Part shown: in pieces, positions 55,207-64,000 of the stretch
Layout of the letters: each line of letters begins with the position of its first letter
Position numbering within the stretch: the first letter of the stretch is position 1
Source: Saccharicrinis sp963677345
GTDB lineage: Bacteria > Bacteroidota > Bacteroidia > Bacteroidales > Marinilabiliaceae
Assembly (NCBI GenBank): GCA_963677345.2
Contig: CAXXLC010000029.1
Location: 1 to 64,000, forward strand
Direction: 5' to 3'
DNA length: 64,000 bases
Notes under the pieces: generated by a model
What the model was told of the DNA's origin: nothing
Seen by the model: the letters and a program-made list of their open reading frames with translations, nothing else
The model's database searches: none
Translations under genes and position numbers: made by a program

Positions 55207-58200
55207 ATGCTTGAACGAATTATTAAATTCAGTATTAATAATAAACTTATCATAATACTGTTTACTCTTACAATTGCAGGTTTGGGTCTTTATTCTGTTT
55301 ATAAAATACCTGTTGGAACAGTACCTGACATTACAAATAATCAGGTTCAGATTATAACTACTTCAACTAATCTTTCAACGCAGGAAATAGAACAGTTTAT
55401 TACTGCTCCTGTTGAGATGGAAATGGCAAACTTACCCGGAGTTCTCGAAATAAGATCTGTTTCTAAATTTGGGATATCTCTTGTAACAGTTGTATTTGAG
55501 GAGAGTTTAGGAACTTATTTACCCCGACAGTTGATTGCAGAGAAGATTAAAAGTGCTTCTGAACAAATACCTGAGATATATGGAACCCCTGAAATGGGCC
55601 CTATTTCTACCGGATTAGGAGAGGTATATCAATATATACTAGATGTTAAGCCTGGATATGAAGATCATTATACTCCTATGGATCTTAGATCTATTCAGGA
55701 TTGGATTGTAAAACGCAGATTAACCGGCTTAAAAGGAGTAGTGGAAGTAAATAGCTGGGGAGGATATTTAAAACAATATGAAATAGCGCTTGATCCACTT
55801 TTATTGAGAAGTCTTGATGTAAGTTTAATTGAAGTATATGATGCTTTAGAAAATAACAATAATATCAGTGGTGGATCTTACATTGAAAAAAATAAGCAAA
55901 GCTATTTTATTCGTGGTGATGGTCAGGTTAAGAATCTTGATGATATTAAGAATATTGTTGTTAAAACAAACTCTGGAATCCCTGTTTTTATTAAGGATGT
56001 AGCTACTGTTCATTTTGGTTATGCCAATCGCTTTGGTGCAATTACTGCCAATGGGAAAGGTGAAACCATATTAGGACAGGTGATGATGCTTAAAAATGCT
56101 AATTCGAAGGAGGTTATTAAAGCAGTTAAAGATAGGGTTGACGAGATTCAGCATAACCTTCCTGAGGGCGTTTTTATAAATCCAATACTGGAAAGAGGGG
56201 AGTTAATTGCTAAAACTTCTTTTACTGTTGCTGAAAATTTAATACTTGGGGCACTCATTGTATTTATCACGGTTCTTCTGCTCTTAGGGAATATTCGATC
56301 AGCTTTGGTAATTTCTTCAATAATACCTTTAGCACTACTTTTTACAATATCAATGATGTATATTTTTGGTATTGATGCTAACCTGATGAGTTTAGGAGCT
56401 CTGGATTTTGGGATTATTATTGATGGTGCTGTTATCATTGTAGAGTATATTGTATATAAAATGAATCTGAAGCATGATGTTATTGTGAAATCAAATAACG
56501 AAGAAAAAAGTAATATTTCAGACGATATAGCGCATGAAGGTGCCTCAAAAATGATGAAATCTGCCATATTTGGTCAGGTTATTATTCTTATTGTTTTTAT
56601 CCCAATATTATCACTTCAGGGTGTTGAAGGTAAGATGTTTCACCCAATGGCTTTAGCATTTTCATTTGCTATTATAGGAGCAATGATTATGGGATTAACA
56701 TGGTTGCCGGTTGCTTCTTCATTATTTTTAAAACCATCAGATTTTAATAAGAAAAGTATATCAAAATGGATTTTAGATAAAGTTTATAAATCATATTTTC
56801 CTGTTATCAAATGGTCATGTGCACATAAAAAAATAGTATTAAGTGCTGCAGCTCTTTCGTTGATTTTTACAGTTTTTCTTTTTGGCAGGATGGGAGGGGA
56901 GTTCGTACCTACATTGGATGAAGGTGATTTTGTAATTCAACCGGCCTTAAAAACCGGAACGTCTCTTTCCGAAACTATAAATATGACTACCAAAATGGAA
57001 AATATCTTAATAAAGAACTTTCCTGATGAGGTAGATCAAATAGTTTGTAGGATTGGAGCTGCTGAAGTTCCAACTGATCCTATGTCGATGGAAGAGATTG
57101 ATATGATCATAAAACTAAATCCAAAGGATCAATGGGAGAAAGCAAAAACTAAAGAAGGTCTGGCTAGCGAATTTAAGGAAGCTTTGAGCGTAATACCTGG
57201 TATAGAATACGAATTTACACAACCGATTGAAATGCGTTTTAATGAATTAATAACAGGAGTAAGATCTGATATTGCCATTAAGATTTATGGGGAGGATTTG
57301 GATTATATTAATCAAAAAGCCAATGAAATTAAAAAGTTGATTACAGATATTCCCGGTGCCGGGGATGTGATTTTAGAGAAGACAACCGGGTTACCACAAA
57401 TAAAAGTTGACTATAAAAGAATGCAATTGGCAAAATACAATGTAGATGTGGAGATGTTGAATACATATCTGTCGTCAGCATTCGGAGGGAATATAGCAGG
57501 GGTGGTATTTGAGGGAGAAAAAAGGTTTGACATGGTGATGCGTCTTCAAAATATAAACAGAACTGATATAAATGATATTCGTAATTTATTGGTTGCAATT
57601 CCATCAGGAGATCAAATTCCAATGAGAGTATTTGCCGATATTAATTATACAGAAGGCCCTGCCAAAATTTCAAGAGATAATACCAGAAGAAGAGTGGTTG
57701 TAAGTGTTAATGTCAGAAACAGAGATTTACAATCTGTAGTTGAAGATATTAGGACTGTAATAGATCAGAACGTTAAATTATCTCCGGGTAATTATGTTGA
57801 ATATGGAGGTCAGTTTGAGAATCTTCAAAATGCATCAAACCGATTAATGATTGCAGTGCCCGTTGCGCTATTACTAATTTTTATCTTTTTACATTTTGCT
57901 TTTCAATCTTTAAAGGATGCTTTAATGATTTTTACTGCTATTCCTTTGGCAACAGTTGGAGGTGTTTTTTTATTGTGGTTAAGAGGTTTGCCTTTTAGTG
58001 TTTCTGCAGGGATTGGTTTTATAGCCCTGTTCGGGATAGCCGTTTTAAACGGAATTGTATTAATAGAGCATCTAAAAGAGTTACATAAAGATTCATCTTT
58101 GACTATGCATGAAGTTATTATTCAAGGTACTAAAGATCGTTTACGTCCTGTGCTATTAACTGCCGGAGCTGCAGCCATGGGCTTTTTACCAATGGCAATA

Positions 58201-59544
58201 TCTACAGGTGCCGGTGCCGAAGTTCAACGTCCGTTAGCAACTGTGGTGATTGGAGGTTTAGTTACATCAACTATGTTGACAATGATTGCATTACCATTGT
58301 TTTTTGAAATATTTTATAATGTAGTAGGGGTAAAACTATTTCCATTCAGGTTGATTAGGTCTAAAGCATCGGTAATTCTATTACTTATTTTTCCAGCGGT
58401 TTCAGTTTTTTCACAAGAGGAGGTTAGTTTGGAGCAACTTACTCAGAGTGCAATAGATAATAATAATTATTTGAAAGCTTCAATTATAAATGTGCAGCAA
58501 GCAGAGGCAAATGCAAAAACTTCATATTCAATCCCCAAAACAAATATAAGTTATGGACTGGATGAAAATAATATTGCAGAAAATAATCATCCTTTAAGAG
58601 TTTGGGGTGTGGAACAAGAGTTTTCTTTTCCTACATTTTATCATGCAAAATATAGATCTAATAATATTTCAAGTGAAATAGCGCAAAAGCACTATGACTT
58701 TGAAAAAAACAGAATTTTAAAAGAAGTGTCAAAAACTTATTATGAGTGTGTTTTTTACATCAACAACATAAATAGATATCAGGAGCTTAAACGTTTGTTT
58801 TCAAATCTTTTAGAACAATCAGACCGACGTCTGTCACTCAAAGATATAAACAGGTTAGAATATTTGAATATAAGATCCAAACACAATGAAATTGTATTTA
58901 AAATTAAGGATTTAGAGGTTGCCTATAATACAGCTTATCAAAAGCTTAAATTGTTAACAAAGTACCCTGGTGAGTTTAAAGTCTCTGAAAATATGGTTTT
59001 AATGGATTCTGAAAATATTGATATGACTAATTCACTTATTGGAGAACTGGCTCAACTGAATAATAAATTTGCAGAATCAATCATTAAAGTTGAGCAAAAT
59101 AAGATTTTACCTGATTTTTATGTCAGTTATTTTTTAGGATCAAATAATTATGAGGATTCTAAAAATTACCAGGGATACGAGTTTGGTGTGTCTATTCCTT
59201 TATTTTATAAGAGTTATCATAATACCATAAAATCAGCAAAGCTTGCGTACAATGCTCAAAAGTTGATTTCAGAGAGTCAAATGACCGAAGCACGGCTGAA
59301 AATTGCTGAGTATAAAAATGAAAAGTTGAAATATGAAATGATTATCAAGCAGTATGAAGAAACAGAAATAGCATTGGCTAATGAAATTAAACGTACTGCA
59401 TTAGAAGCTTATAGGCAAAAGGAAATTGATTTTTTAAGATTTGCAAATAGTATGGAGTCTGCAATGGATATTGAATCTGCTTATTACAAAGCGATATTAA
59501 ACTGTAATATGATTTACCTTGAAATCAAGTATTGTACAATGTAA
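55207..59544 (+). CDS. CusA/CzcA-type heavy-metal RND efflux pump fused to a TolC-like outer-membrane factor
   Basis: 1445 residues. Residues 1-1050 are an RND pump: YKIPVGTVPDITNNQVQI at the N-terminus, the proton-relay helix LDFGIIIDGAVIIVEY near 400, GEFVPTLDEGDFVIQ in the pore domain, and GIAVLNGIVLIEHLKEL in the second half, all of the CusA/CzcA branch. After the last membrane helix a new signal-like segment (VILLLIFPAVSVFSQ, ending about residue 1067) leads into a TolC-family domain (EANAKTSYSIPKTNISYG, YEFGVSIPLFYKSYHNTI). It would make inner pump and outer channel in one polypeptide. The adaptor gene follows 14 bp downstream. Confidence 0.92.
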   Translation: MLERIIKFSINNKLIIILFTLTIAGLGLYSVYKIPVGTVPDITNNQVQIITTSTNLSTQEIEQFITAPVEMEMANLPGVLEIRSVSKFGISLVTVVFEESLGTYLPRQLIAEKIKSASEQIPEIYGTPEMGPISTGLGEVYQYILDVKPGYEDHYTPMDLRSIQDWIVKRRLTGLKGVVEVNSWGGYLKQYEIALDPLLLRSLDVSLIEVYDALENNNNISGGSYIEKNKQSYFIRGDGQVKNLDDIKNIVVKTNSGIPVFIKDVATVHFGYANRFGAITANGKGETILGQVMMLKNANSKEVIKAVKDRVDEIQHNLPEGVFINPILERGELIAKTSFTVAENLILGALIVFITVLLLLGNIRSALVISSIIPLALLFTISMMYIFGIDANLMSLGALDFGIIIDGAVIIVEYIVYKMNLKHDVIVKSNNEEKSNISDDIAHEGASKMMKSAIFGQVIILIVFIPILSLQGVEGKMFHPMALAFSFAIIGAMIMGLTWLPVASSLFLKPSDFNKKSISKWILDKVYKSYFPVIKWSCAHKKIVLSAAALSLIFTVFLFGRMGGEFVPTLDEGDFVIQPALKTGTSLSETINMTTKMENILIKNFPDEVDQIVCRIGAAEVPTDPMSMEEIDMIIKLNPKDQWEKAKTKEGLASEFKEALSVIPGIEYEFTQPIEMRFNELITGVRSDIAIKIYGEDLDYINQKANEIKKLITDIPGAGDVILEKTTGLPQIKVDYKRMQLAKYNVDVEMLNTYLSSAFGGNIAGVVFEGEKRFDMVMRLQNINRTDINDIRNLLVAIPSGDQIPMRVFADINYTEGPAKISRDNTRRRVVVSVNVRNRDLQSVVEDIRTVIDQNVKLSPGNYVEYGGQFENLQNASNRLMIAVPVALLLIFIFLHFAFQSLKDALMIFTAIPLATVGGVFLLWLRGLPFSVSAGIGFIALFGIAVLNGIVLIEHLKELHKDSSLTMHEVIIQGTKDRLRPVLLTAGAAAMGFLPMAISTGAGAEVQRPLATVVIGGLVTSTMLTMIALPLFFEIFYNVVGVKLFPFRLIRSKASVILLLIFPAVSVFSQEEVSLEQLTQSAIDNNNYLKASIINVQQAEANAKTSYSIPKTNISYGLDENNIAENNHPLRVWGVEQEFSFPTFYHAKYRSNNISSEIAQKHYDFEKNRILKEVSKTYYECVFYINNINRYQELKRLFSNLLEQSDRRLSLKDINRLEYLNIRSKHNEIVFKIKDLEVAYNTAYQKLKLLTKYPGEFKVSENMVLMDSENIDMTNSLIGELAQLNNKFAESIIKVEQNKILPDFYVSYFLGSNNYEDSKNYQGYEFGVSIPLFYKSYHNTIKSAKLAYNAQKLISESQMTEARLKIAEYKNEKLKYEMIIKQYEETEIALANEIKRTALEAYRQKEIDFLRFANSMESAMDIESAYYKAILNCNMIYLEIKYCTM

Positions 59545-59558
59545 TTAAATAATAACCT

Positions 59559-60671
59559 ATGAATACAGATCTTACATATATAGCTATTGGATTATTAATC
59601 TTCTCTGTTATTAGCTGTTCTACAAAAACAACAGAAGACACTGCAATTGATACAGGAATAATTGAGATTACAAAGGAACAGTTTCAGTCAGAAAATATGG
59701 AGTTTGGAAAACCTGAACTTCACAGGTTTGAAAATACGATACCATTTGTCGGAAAAATCATACCCAAAGTTAACGGAGTAGCTAAAATATCAGTACCAAT
59801 AGATGGCATTGTTAAAAAGATATACGTGCAACCTGGTGATTTAGTAAAAAAAGGAGAGAAGATAATCGAAGTAGGAGGGAATGCAATGATTGATTTACAG
59901 CAAGAATTTGCAGCTTCCTCTGCCAAATTAAAACAATTAACAGCAGAATATAAAAGAGCAAGATTGCTTTACAATGACAGTATTAAAATAGAAGATGATT
60001 TTCTGAAAATAGAAAGTAATTATAAAACAGCATTGGGCATTTACTCAGCTTTAAAATTAAAATTGACTAGATTAGGAATAGCATCAGATGATATCGAAAG
60101 TGGTCAATATATGGATAACTATGCGATTTTAGCTCCAATTGGAGGTCAAATAGTAAATCTTGATTTTGATTTGGGTCAGTTTATTTCATCAGATGAATAT
60201 ATTGCTGAGATTATTGATAGTAAGCAGGTACAAATACAAATTTCAATATTTGAGAAAGATCTGTCTCAAATTAAAGAAGGTCATGATGTTATATTTTCTG
60301 TTGTGGGTGATTCTATGAAATATAAAGGTAAAGTTAAATCTATTGCCAGCTTACTAAATGATAATACTCAATCATCGGATTGCTATGCTGAAATACTAGA
60401 TGAAGACAAACGTTTTACAATTAATCAATTGGTAAACGGGAGTGTAATTACCAATGTTGATACTTTGTTGGCAATACCAAATACAGCATTAGTTTCATCT
60501 GATGATAAGATGTATATTTTTGCAAAAGAAGGAATGTTGAATGACATGTATCAAATTAAGAAATATAAAGTAACCACTGGCAGTATAGATGATATTTATA
60601 CGGAACTAAAGGGGTATAATCTATCTAACGATTTATTAATTAAAGGAACTTTCAACTTAAATGTTGACTAA
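59559..60671 (+). CDS. RND efflux periplasmic adaptor (CusB/CzcB-like) lipoprotein
   Basis: 370 residues with a lipoprotein signal (LIFSVISCS). The lipoyl-like half DGIVKKIYVQPGDLVKKGE is followed by a helical hairpin (LQQEFAASSAKLKQLTAEYK) and the second half APIGGQIVNLDFDLGQF, then a beta-barrel. No Met- or His-rich metal-binding extension is visible, so the metal cannot be named. Confidence 0.9.
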   Translation: MNTDLTYIAIGLLIFSVISCSTKTTEDTAIDTGIIEITKEQFQSENMEFGKPELHRFENTIPFVGKIIPKVNGVAKISVPIDGIVKKIYVQPGDLVKKGEKIIEVGGNAMIDLQQEFAASSAKLKQLTAEYKRARLLYNDSIKIEDDFLKIESNYKTALGIYSALKLKLTRLGIASDDIESGQYMDNYAILAPIGGQIVNLDFDLGQFISSDEYIAEIIDSKQVQIQISIFEKDLSQIKEGHDVIFSVVGDSMKYKGKVKSIASLLNDNTQSSDCYAEILDEDKRFTINQLVNGSVITNVDTLLAIPNTALVSSDDKMYIFAKEGMLNDMYQIKKYKVTTGSIDDIYTELKGYNLSNDLLIKGTFNLNVD

Positions 60672-60787
60672 GCATAATTTATTTAATAATTAATCAAAAA
60701 TACCTGCATATGTATGCATAATTATACAATTCCTGTTATATTTCGGTTATGAAGTATCAATCTAAAATGCGTTTCTAATAATTGGGT

Positions 60788-61852
60788 ATGGCAAGATTTC
60801 TAAAGTCAAAAAAGGAATTAATAGGAATATCTCCTGATGATATTTTATTTAAAGGAGAAAAGAAAATTGAAAAAAGCCGTTTGCGTTTTATTGATTATAA
60901 TTCGCAGGATTTAAGGGAGGTGGAGTTGCGAGATATTGGAGAATCTGTAGAATTAATGAATCAGGATAATACCAGTTGGATCAATGTTGACGGACTGCAC
61001 GATACTGATATTATGACAGATGTATCCAAACAATTTCAAATTGAAGCATATATTATTGCTGAGGTTTTAGAAACTCATAAACGACCAAAGTTTCATGAAT
61101 ATGATGATTATATCATGATGTCAACCAAAATGCTTCAGTTCAATGAAGAAAAGCAGAAAATATTTTCAGAGAATTTATCAATTATTATAAACGATAATTT
61201 GTTGATATCATTTCAGGAAAGAGTTGGAGATTGTTTTGATCCTGTTCGTGAGCGTATTCGAAAAAACAGAAAAAGAATTAGAAATTCAGGGCCAGATTAC
61301 CTGGCATTTGCCTTGTTGGATGTTGTTGTTGATAATTATATTCACACAATTAGTTTATTAGGTGAAAAGATAGAGGAGTTAGATGATGAACTTATAAAAA
61401 ATCCCTCAACAACCAGTCTTGAAAAGATTAATAAATATAAGGTTGAGATAAATTATCTAAGAAAGACCATAAAGCCATGCAGAGAAATGATATTAGGTCT
61501 TTGTAAATCAGATTCTGAGTTTATCAGCGATGAAATTCAGGGACATTTGCATGATTTACAAAATAATATAGAGTTGGCAAATGAATCAGTAGATAATTAT
61601 AGGGATATTTTATCAGATCAGTTGAATATTTTTCATACTACAGTAGCATATAAGTTAAATGATATTCTTAAAATATTAACGATTTTTTCTGTGATTTTTA
61701 TTCCTATTACGTTTATAGCAGGTATTTATGGAACTAACTTTGATTTTATTCCGGAACTACACTATAAATACAGTTATTTCATAATGTGGGCAATTATAAT
61801 TTCAACAGTAATTGCAATGATTAGCTATTTTAAGCGTAAACAATGGTTTTAA
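60788..61852 (+). CDS. corA: CorA-family divalent cation transporter
   Basis: 354 residues from ATG 60788 (a TTG two codons upstream is also in frame). A large cytoplasmic funnel domain is followed by a long stalk helix and two C-terminal membrane helices. The pore motif normally GMN reads YGTNFDFIPEL here, a variant seen in part of the family. Transports Mg2+, possibly Co2+ or Ni2+; with the metal pump upstream, another metal is possible. Confidence 0.9.
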   Translation: MARFLKSKKELIGISPDDILFKGEKKIEKSRLRFIDYNSQDLREVELRDIGESVELMNQDNTSWINVDGLHDTDIMTDVSKQFQIEAYIIAEVLETHKRPKFHEYDDYIMMSTKMLQFNEEKQKIFSENLSIIINDNLLISFQERVGDCFDPVRERIRKNRKRIRNSGPDYLAFALLDVVVDNYIHTISLLGEKIEELDDELIKNPSTTSLEKINKYKVEINYLRKTIKPCREMILGLCKSDSEFISDEIQGHLHDLQNNIELANESVDNYRDILSDQLNIFHTTVAYKLNDILKILTIFSVIFIPITFIAGIYGTNFDFIPELHYKYSYFIMWAIIISTVIAMISYFKRKQWF

Positions 61853-61914
61853 TTTCGTTGTTATATGTTTTGTTACATTCTTCATAATTGAATAAACAGT
61901 AAAGGATATAGTTT

Positions 61915-63090
61915 ATGGGAAATCTTCAGGAAAATATTCAATTAAATCCAAGGAAATTTGTTGCTCCGGAATATATCTATGGTGTAGATTCTCGTTTAAT
62001 GGTTGGTGTGTTTTGTAAAAAGCTCGGTGGTCGAAGAATATTGTTAGTTACAGATGAAGGAGTCCTCAATACACAATGGTTTACTGAAGTGACTAATGAA
62101 CTTCAAAAAAATTCTGTTGAATATATTGTTTTTTCTAAAGTATCACCTAATCCTCGGGATTTTGAAGTTATGAATGGCAAAAAAATCTTTGAAGAGAATA
62201 TGTGTAATATGCTTTTGGCATTAGGTGGAGGCAGTGTGATGGATTGTGCCAAAGGTATTGGAATTGTAGCGTCAAATGATGGTCATATTACCCAATATGA
62301 AGGAGTGGATATGATAAATGTTCCTATTCCACCTTTAGTTTGTATTCCTACAACCGGTGGAACTGCTGCAGATGTTTCGCAATTTGCAATTATTAATAAT
62401 ACTGAAGGAAGATATAAGTTTGCAATTATAAGTAAGGCTGTAGTACCTGATGTGGCATTGATAGATCCTATGGTGTTGACAAGTATGGATTCATTTTTAA
62501 CAGCGTGTACAGGTCTGGATGCTTTATCTCACGCATTTGAAGCTTTTGTTTCCAACGCAAATTCACCATTTACCGATTTGTATTCTCTTGAAGCCATCAG
62601 GTTAATAAAAGGTAACTTGAAAAGCTGTATTGATAATCCTGGTGATCTTCAAGCTCGTGGAAAAATGATGTTGGCTAGTTTATATGCTGGGTTAGCTTTT
62701 TCTAATGCAAGTTTAGGTTGCGTTCACTCCATTGCTCATAGTTTGGGAGGATACCTCGATTTACCTCATGGGGAGTGTAATGCAATTCTGTTACCTCATG
62801 TGGTAAATTATAATTTTGAAGCAGCATCTGAACGTTATATTAAAATTGCACAGATTTTTAATATCTCTAAAACTCATGTGAGTGAAAATAAATTAAAAAA
62901 TATTTTTATTGAAGAATTATTAAAGTTCAAGAGTAGCTTAGGTATTTTAAATACATTAAGTAATAAAGGTGTTAATGCTGATATTATTCCTTTAATAGCG
63001 TCAAATGCAATTAATGATCCGTGCAATGCAACAAATCCAAAACCACCTGTAAAATCAGATTTAGAAGTAATTTGTAAAGAAGCTTTGTGA
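61915..63090 (+). CDS. Iron-containing alcohol dehydrogenase
   Basis: 391 residues. LALGGGSVMDCAKGIGI binds NAD, CIPTTGGTAADVSQFAII is the family core, and the metal ligands come from DVALIDP, LDALSHAFEAF and GCVHSIAHSLGGYLDLPHGE. Group III Fe-ADH; substrate unknown. It ends 3 bp before the next start, so it is probably co-transcribed with the kinase. Confidence 0.92.
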   Translation: MGNLQENIQLNPRKFVAPEYIYGVDSRLMVGVFCKKLGGRRILLVTDEGVLNTQWFTEVTNELQKNSVEYIVFSKVSPNPRDFEVMNGKKIFEENMCNMLLALGGGSVMDCAKGIGIVASNDGHITQYEGVDMINVPIPPLVCIPTTGGTAADVSQFAIINNTEGRYKFAIISKAVVPDVALIDPMVLTSMDSFLTACTGLDALSHAFEAFVSNANSPFTDLYSLEAIRLIKGNLKSCIDNPGDLQARGKMMLASLYAGLAFSNASLGCVHSIAHSLGGYLDLPHGECNAILLPHVVNYNFEAASERYIKIAQIFNISKTHVSENKLKNIFIEELLKFKSSLGILNTLSNKGVNADIIPLIASNAINDPCNATNPKPPVKSDLEVICKEAL

Positions 63091-63093
63091 TTA

Positions 63094-64000
63094 ATGGAGA
63101 AAGATTGGGATAAATATAGAGATAAGATAATAGGCTTGGGAGAACATTCTTTGCATAAGAGTTATTATCCTGAATTACAAAAGAAAATAGATAGTTTGGA
63201 AATGTCGCAGCAAAATTTACAAACTATTATTAATAGTATCAGTGATGCAATTATAATTCATGATGAGGATGGTAGATTTTTAGCCTTAAATGATAAGGCA
63301 ATTTCAATGTTTCAGGTTAGAAATGAAAATTGTAATATTTTCCATGTGTATGATATTACATCTCAAAAGCAAGATGTTTCAGATTTAAAAGATATTTGGT
63401 CAAAGGTTTTGGGTAGTCAACCCCAGGTATTTGAGTGGATTTGCAAACAGATGAATACCGATGTGGAGTTGGAAACTCAGGTTAGCTTAAGTCCGACTTT
63501 ATGGAATGGAAAGACTGCCATTGTGGCAGTAGTTCGTGATTTTTCTGAACGAAAAAAGTTCGAAAATGAGTTAATATTGGCAAAAGAAAAGGCAGAAGAG
63601 GCAAATCAATTAAAAACAGAGTTTTTAAATAATATGTCACATGAGATTCGTACTCCGATGAATGGGATTATAGGATTTGCGGATATGTTGGCTGATAGTT
63701 CTTTAACTCAGGATTTAAGAGAGTCTTATTCAAAAATAGTGCAGCAAAGTAGCTATGAGCTTTTAAATATTATTGATAATATTCTTGAAATATCAAAGTT
63801 GGTAACAAAACAAATCCCATTGTTTGAAGAGGCTTTTAGCCTGAATGAATTATATAAGGAATTGAATCATCATTTTCATTCCAGATCAATAGAAAGTGAT
63901 ATTCCAATAAATATAAAAACTGAGTTGAGTGATTTTGATAGTTATATCATCACAGATAAAACCAAACTTTATAAGATTTTACATATCCTGTTAGAGAATG
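63094..64000 (+). CDS. PAS-domain sensor histidine kinase, N-terminal part (partial at window edge)
   Basis: The frame opens at ATG 63094 and is still open at 64000 (302 codons). A short helix precedes a PAS domain (INSISDAIIIHDEDGRFLAL), which ends with VVRDFSERKKFENEL. A coiled segment then leads to the H-box FLNNMSHEIRTPMNGIIGF with the phospho-acceptor His. No membrane helix is seen, so it is a cytosolic kinase. Its H-box is of the hybrid-kinase type, so a receiver may follow outside the window. Confidence 0.88.
   Translation, partial: MEKDWDKYRDKIIGLGEHSLHKSYYPELQKKIDSLEMSQQNLQTIINSISDAIIIHDEDGRFLALNDKAISMFQVRNENCNIFHVYDITSQKQDVSDLKDIWSKVLGSQPQVFEWICKQMNTDVELETQVSLSPTLWNGKTAIVAVVRDFSERKKFENELILAKEKAEEANQLKTEFLNNMSHEIRTPMNGIIGFADMLADSSLTQDLRESYSKIVQQSSYELLNIIDNILEISKLVTKQIPLFEEAFSLNELYKELNHHFHSRSIESDIPINIKTELSDFDSYIITDKTKLYKILHILLEN

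Overview
The window comes from a low-GC, AT-rich member of the Bacteroidota, most likely a marine Marinilabiliales- or Bacteroidales-type anaerobe or facultative anaerobe. The placement rests on protein types rather than rRNA: lipoprotein signal peptides of the Bacteroidota kind, TAnnTTTG-type -7 promoter elements, an RND pump fused to its TolC-like partner, Haem_bd-type small cytochromes, GH108 muramidases and IS1380/ISNCY transposases.

Layout. 0-12.3 kb is mostly housekeeping: purC (frameshifted), an S41 protease lipoprotein, a membrane-Nudix fusion, ribosomal protein L19, an AddA/RecB-like helicase-nuclease, an orphan sugar-binding lipoprotein with a chemoreceptor, and a DUF2293 protein. 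12.3-20.8 kb is a complete phosphate regulon: a Pho-box-like array of 11-bp repeats, an outer-membrane porin, pstS, pstC, pstA, pstB, phoU and a PhoB/PhoR-type two-component pair. 20.8-25.1 kb is gene-poor. It holds an ISNCY-type transposase, remnants of a phage-like cassette, and many degenerate tandem arrays with 7-bp or 10-11-bp period. 25.1-27.8 kb holds an RsmI-like methyltransferase, a frameshifted GH16 protein, and tRNA-Gly and tRNA-Leu with duplicated tRNA pieces between them that look like old integration scars.

27.8-36.1 kb is the most interesting block. Four tightly packed minus-strand genes encode a ~1350-residue SF1 (Upf1/DNA2-type) helicase with a large unknown N-terminus, a PLD-like protein, a DUF1257 (Ycf35)-like protein and a Ycf46-like AAA+ ATPase. 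The junctions are a 2-nt gap followed by two 4-bp ATGA overlaps, so the proteins probably act together. I do not know this exact combination as a described system. Nucleic-acid processing or defence is the natural guess, and it is only inference.

36.2-37.0 and 48.7-49.4 kb each carry a GH108 muramidase with a broken holin-like small ORF. 37.1-43.2 kb is an AraC-regulator locus with a divergent hydrolase / aldo-keto reductase / dienelactone-hydrolase / NTF2-like / carboxymuconolactone-decarboxylase cluster, partly decayed by nonsense codons and deletions. 43.8-47.0 kb is an oxidative-stress operon (YbaN-like, katG, bacterioferritin). 47.2-48.5 kb is an IS1380-type transposase. 49.6-53.7 kb carries iron-sulfur and haem redox proteins. 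54.1 kb has an azoreductase-like flavoprotein followed by a complete 334-bp MITE with target duplication. 55.2-64.0 kb encodes a CusA-TolC fusion pump with its adaptor, CorA, an iron-type alcohol dehydrogenase and the start of a PAS histidine kinase.

Five single-base insertions break otherwise conserved genes: purC, the GH16 gene, the ycf46-like gene, and the helicase gene twice. Most lie in short homopolymers, so I suspect sequence error more than real decay for at least purC and the helicase operon. The decay at 38-43 kb is different, with nonsense codons, deletions and gene fragments, and looks genuine.
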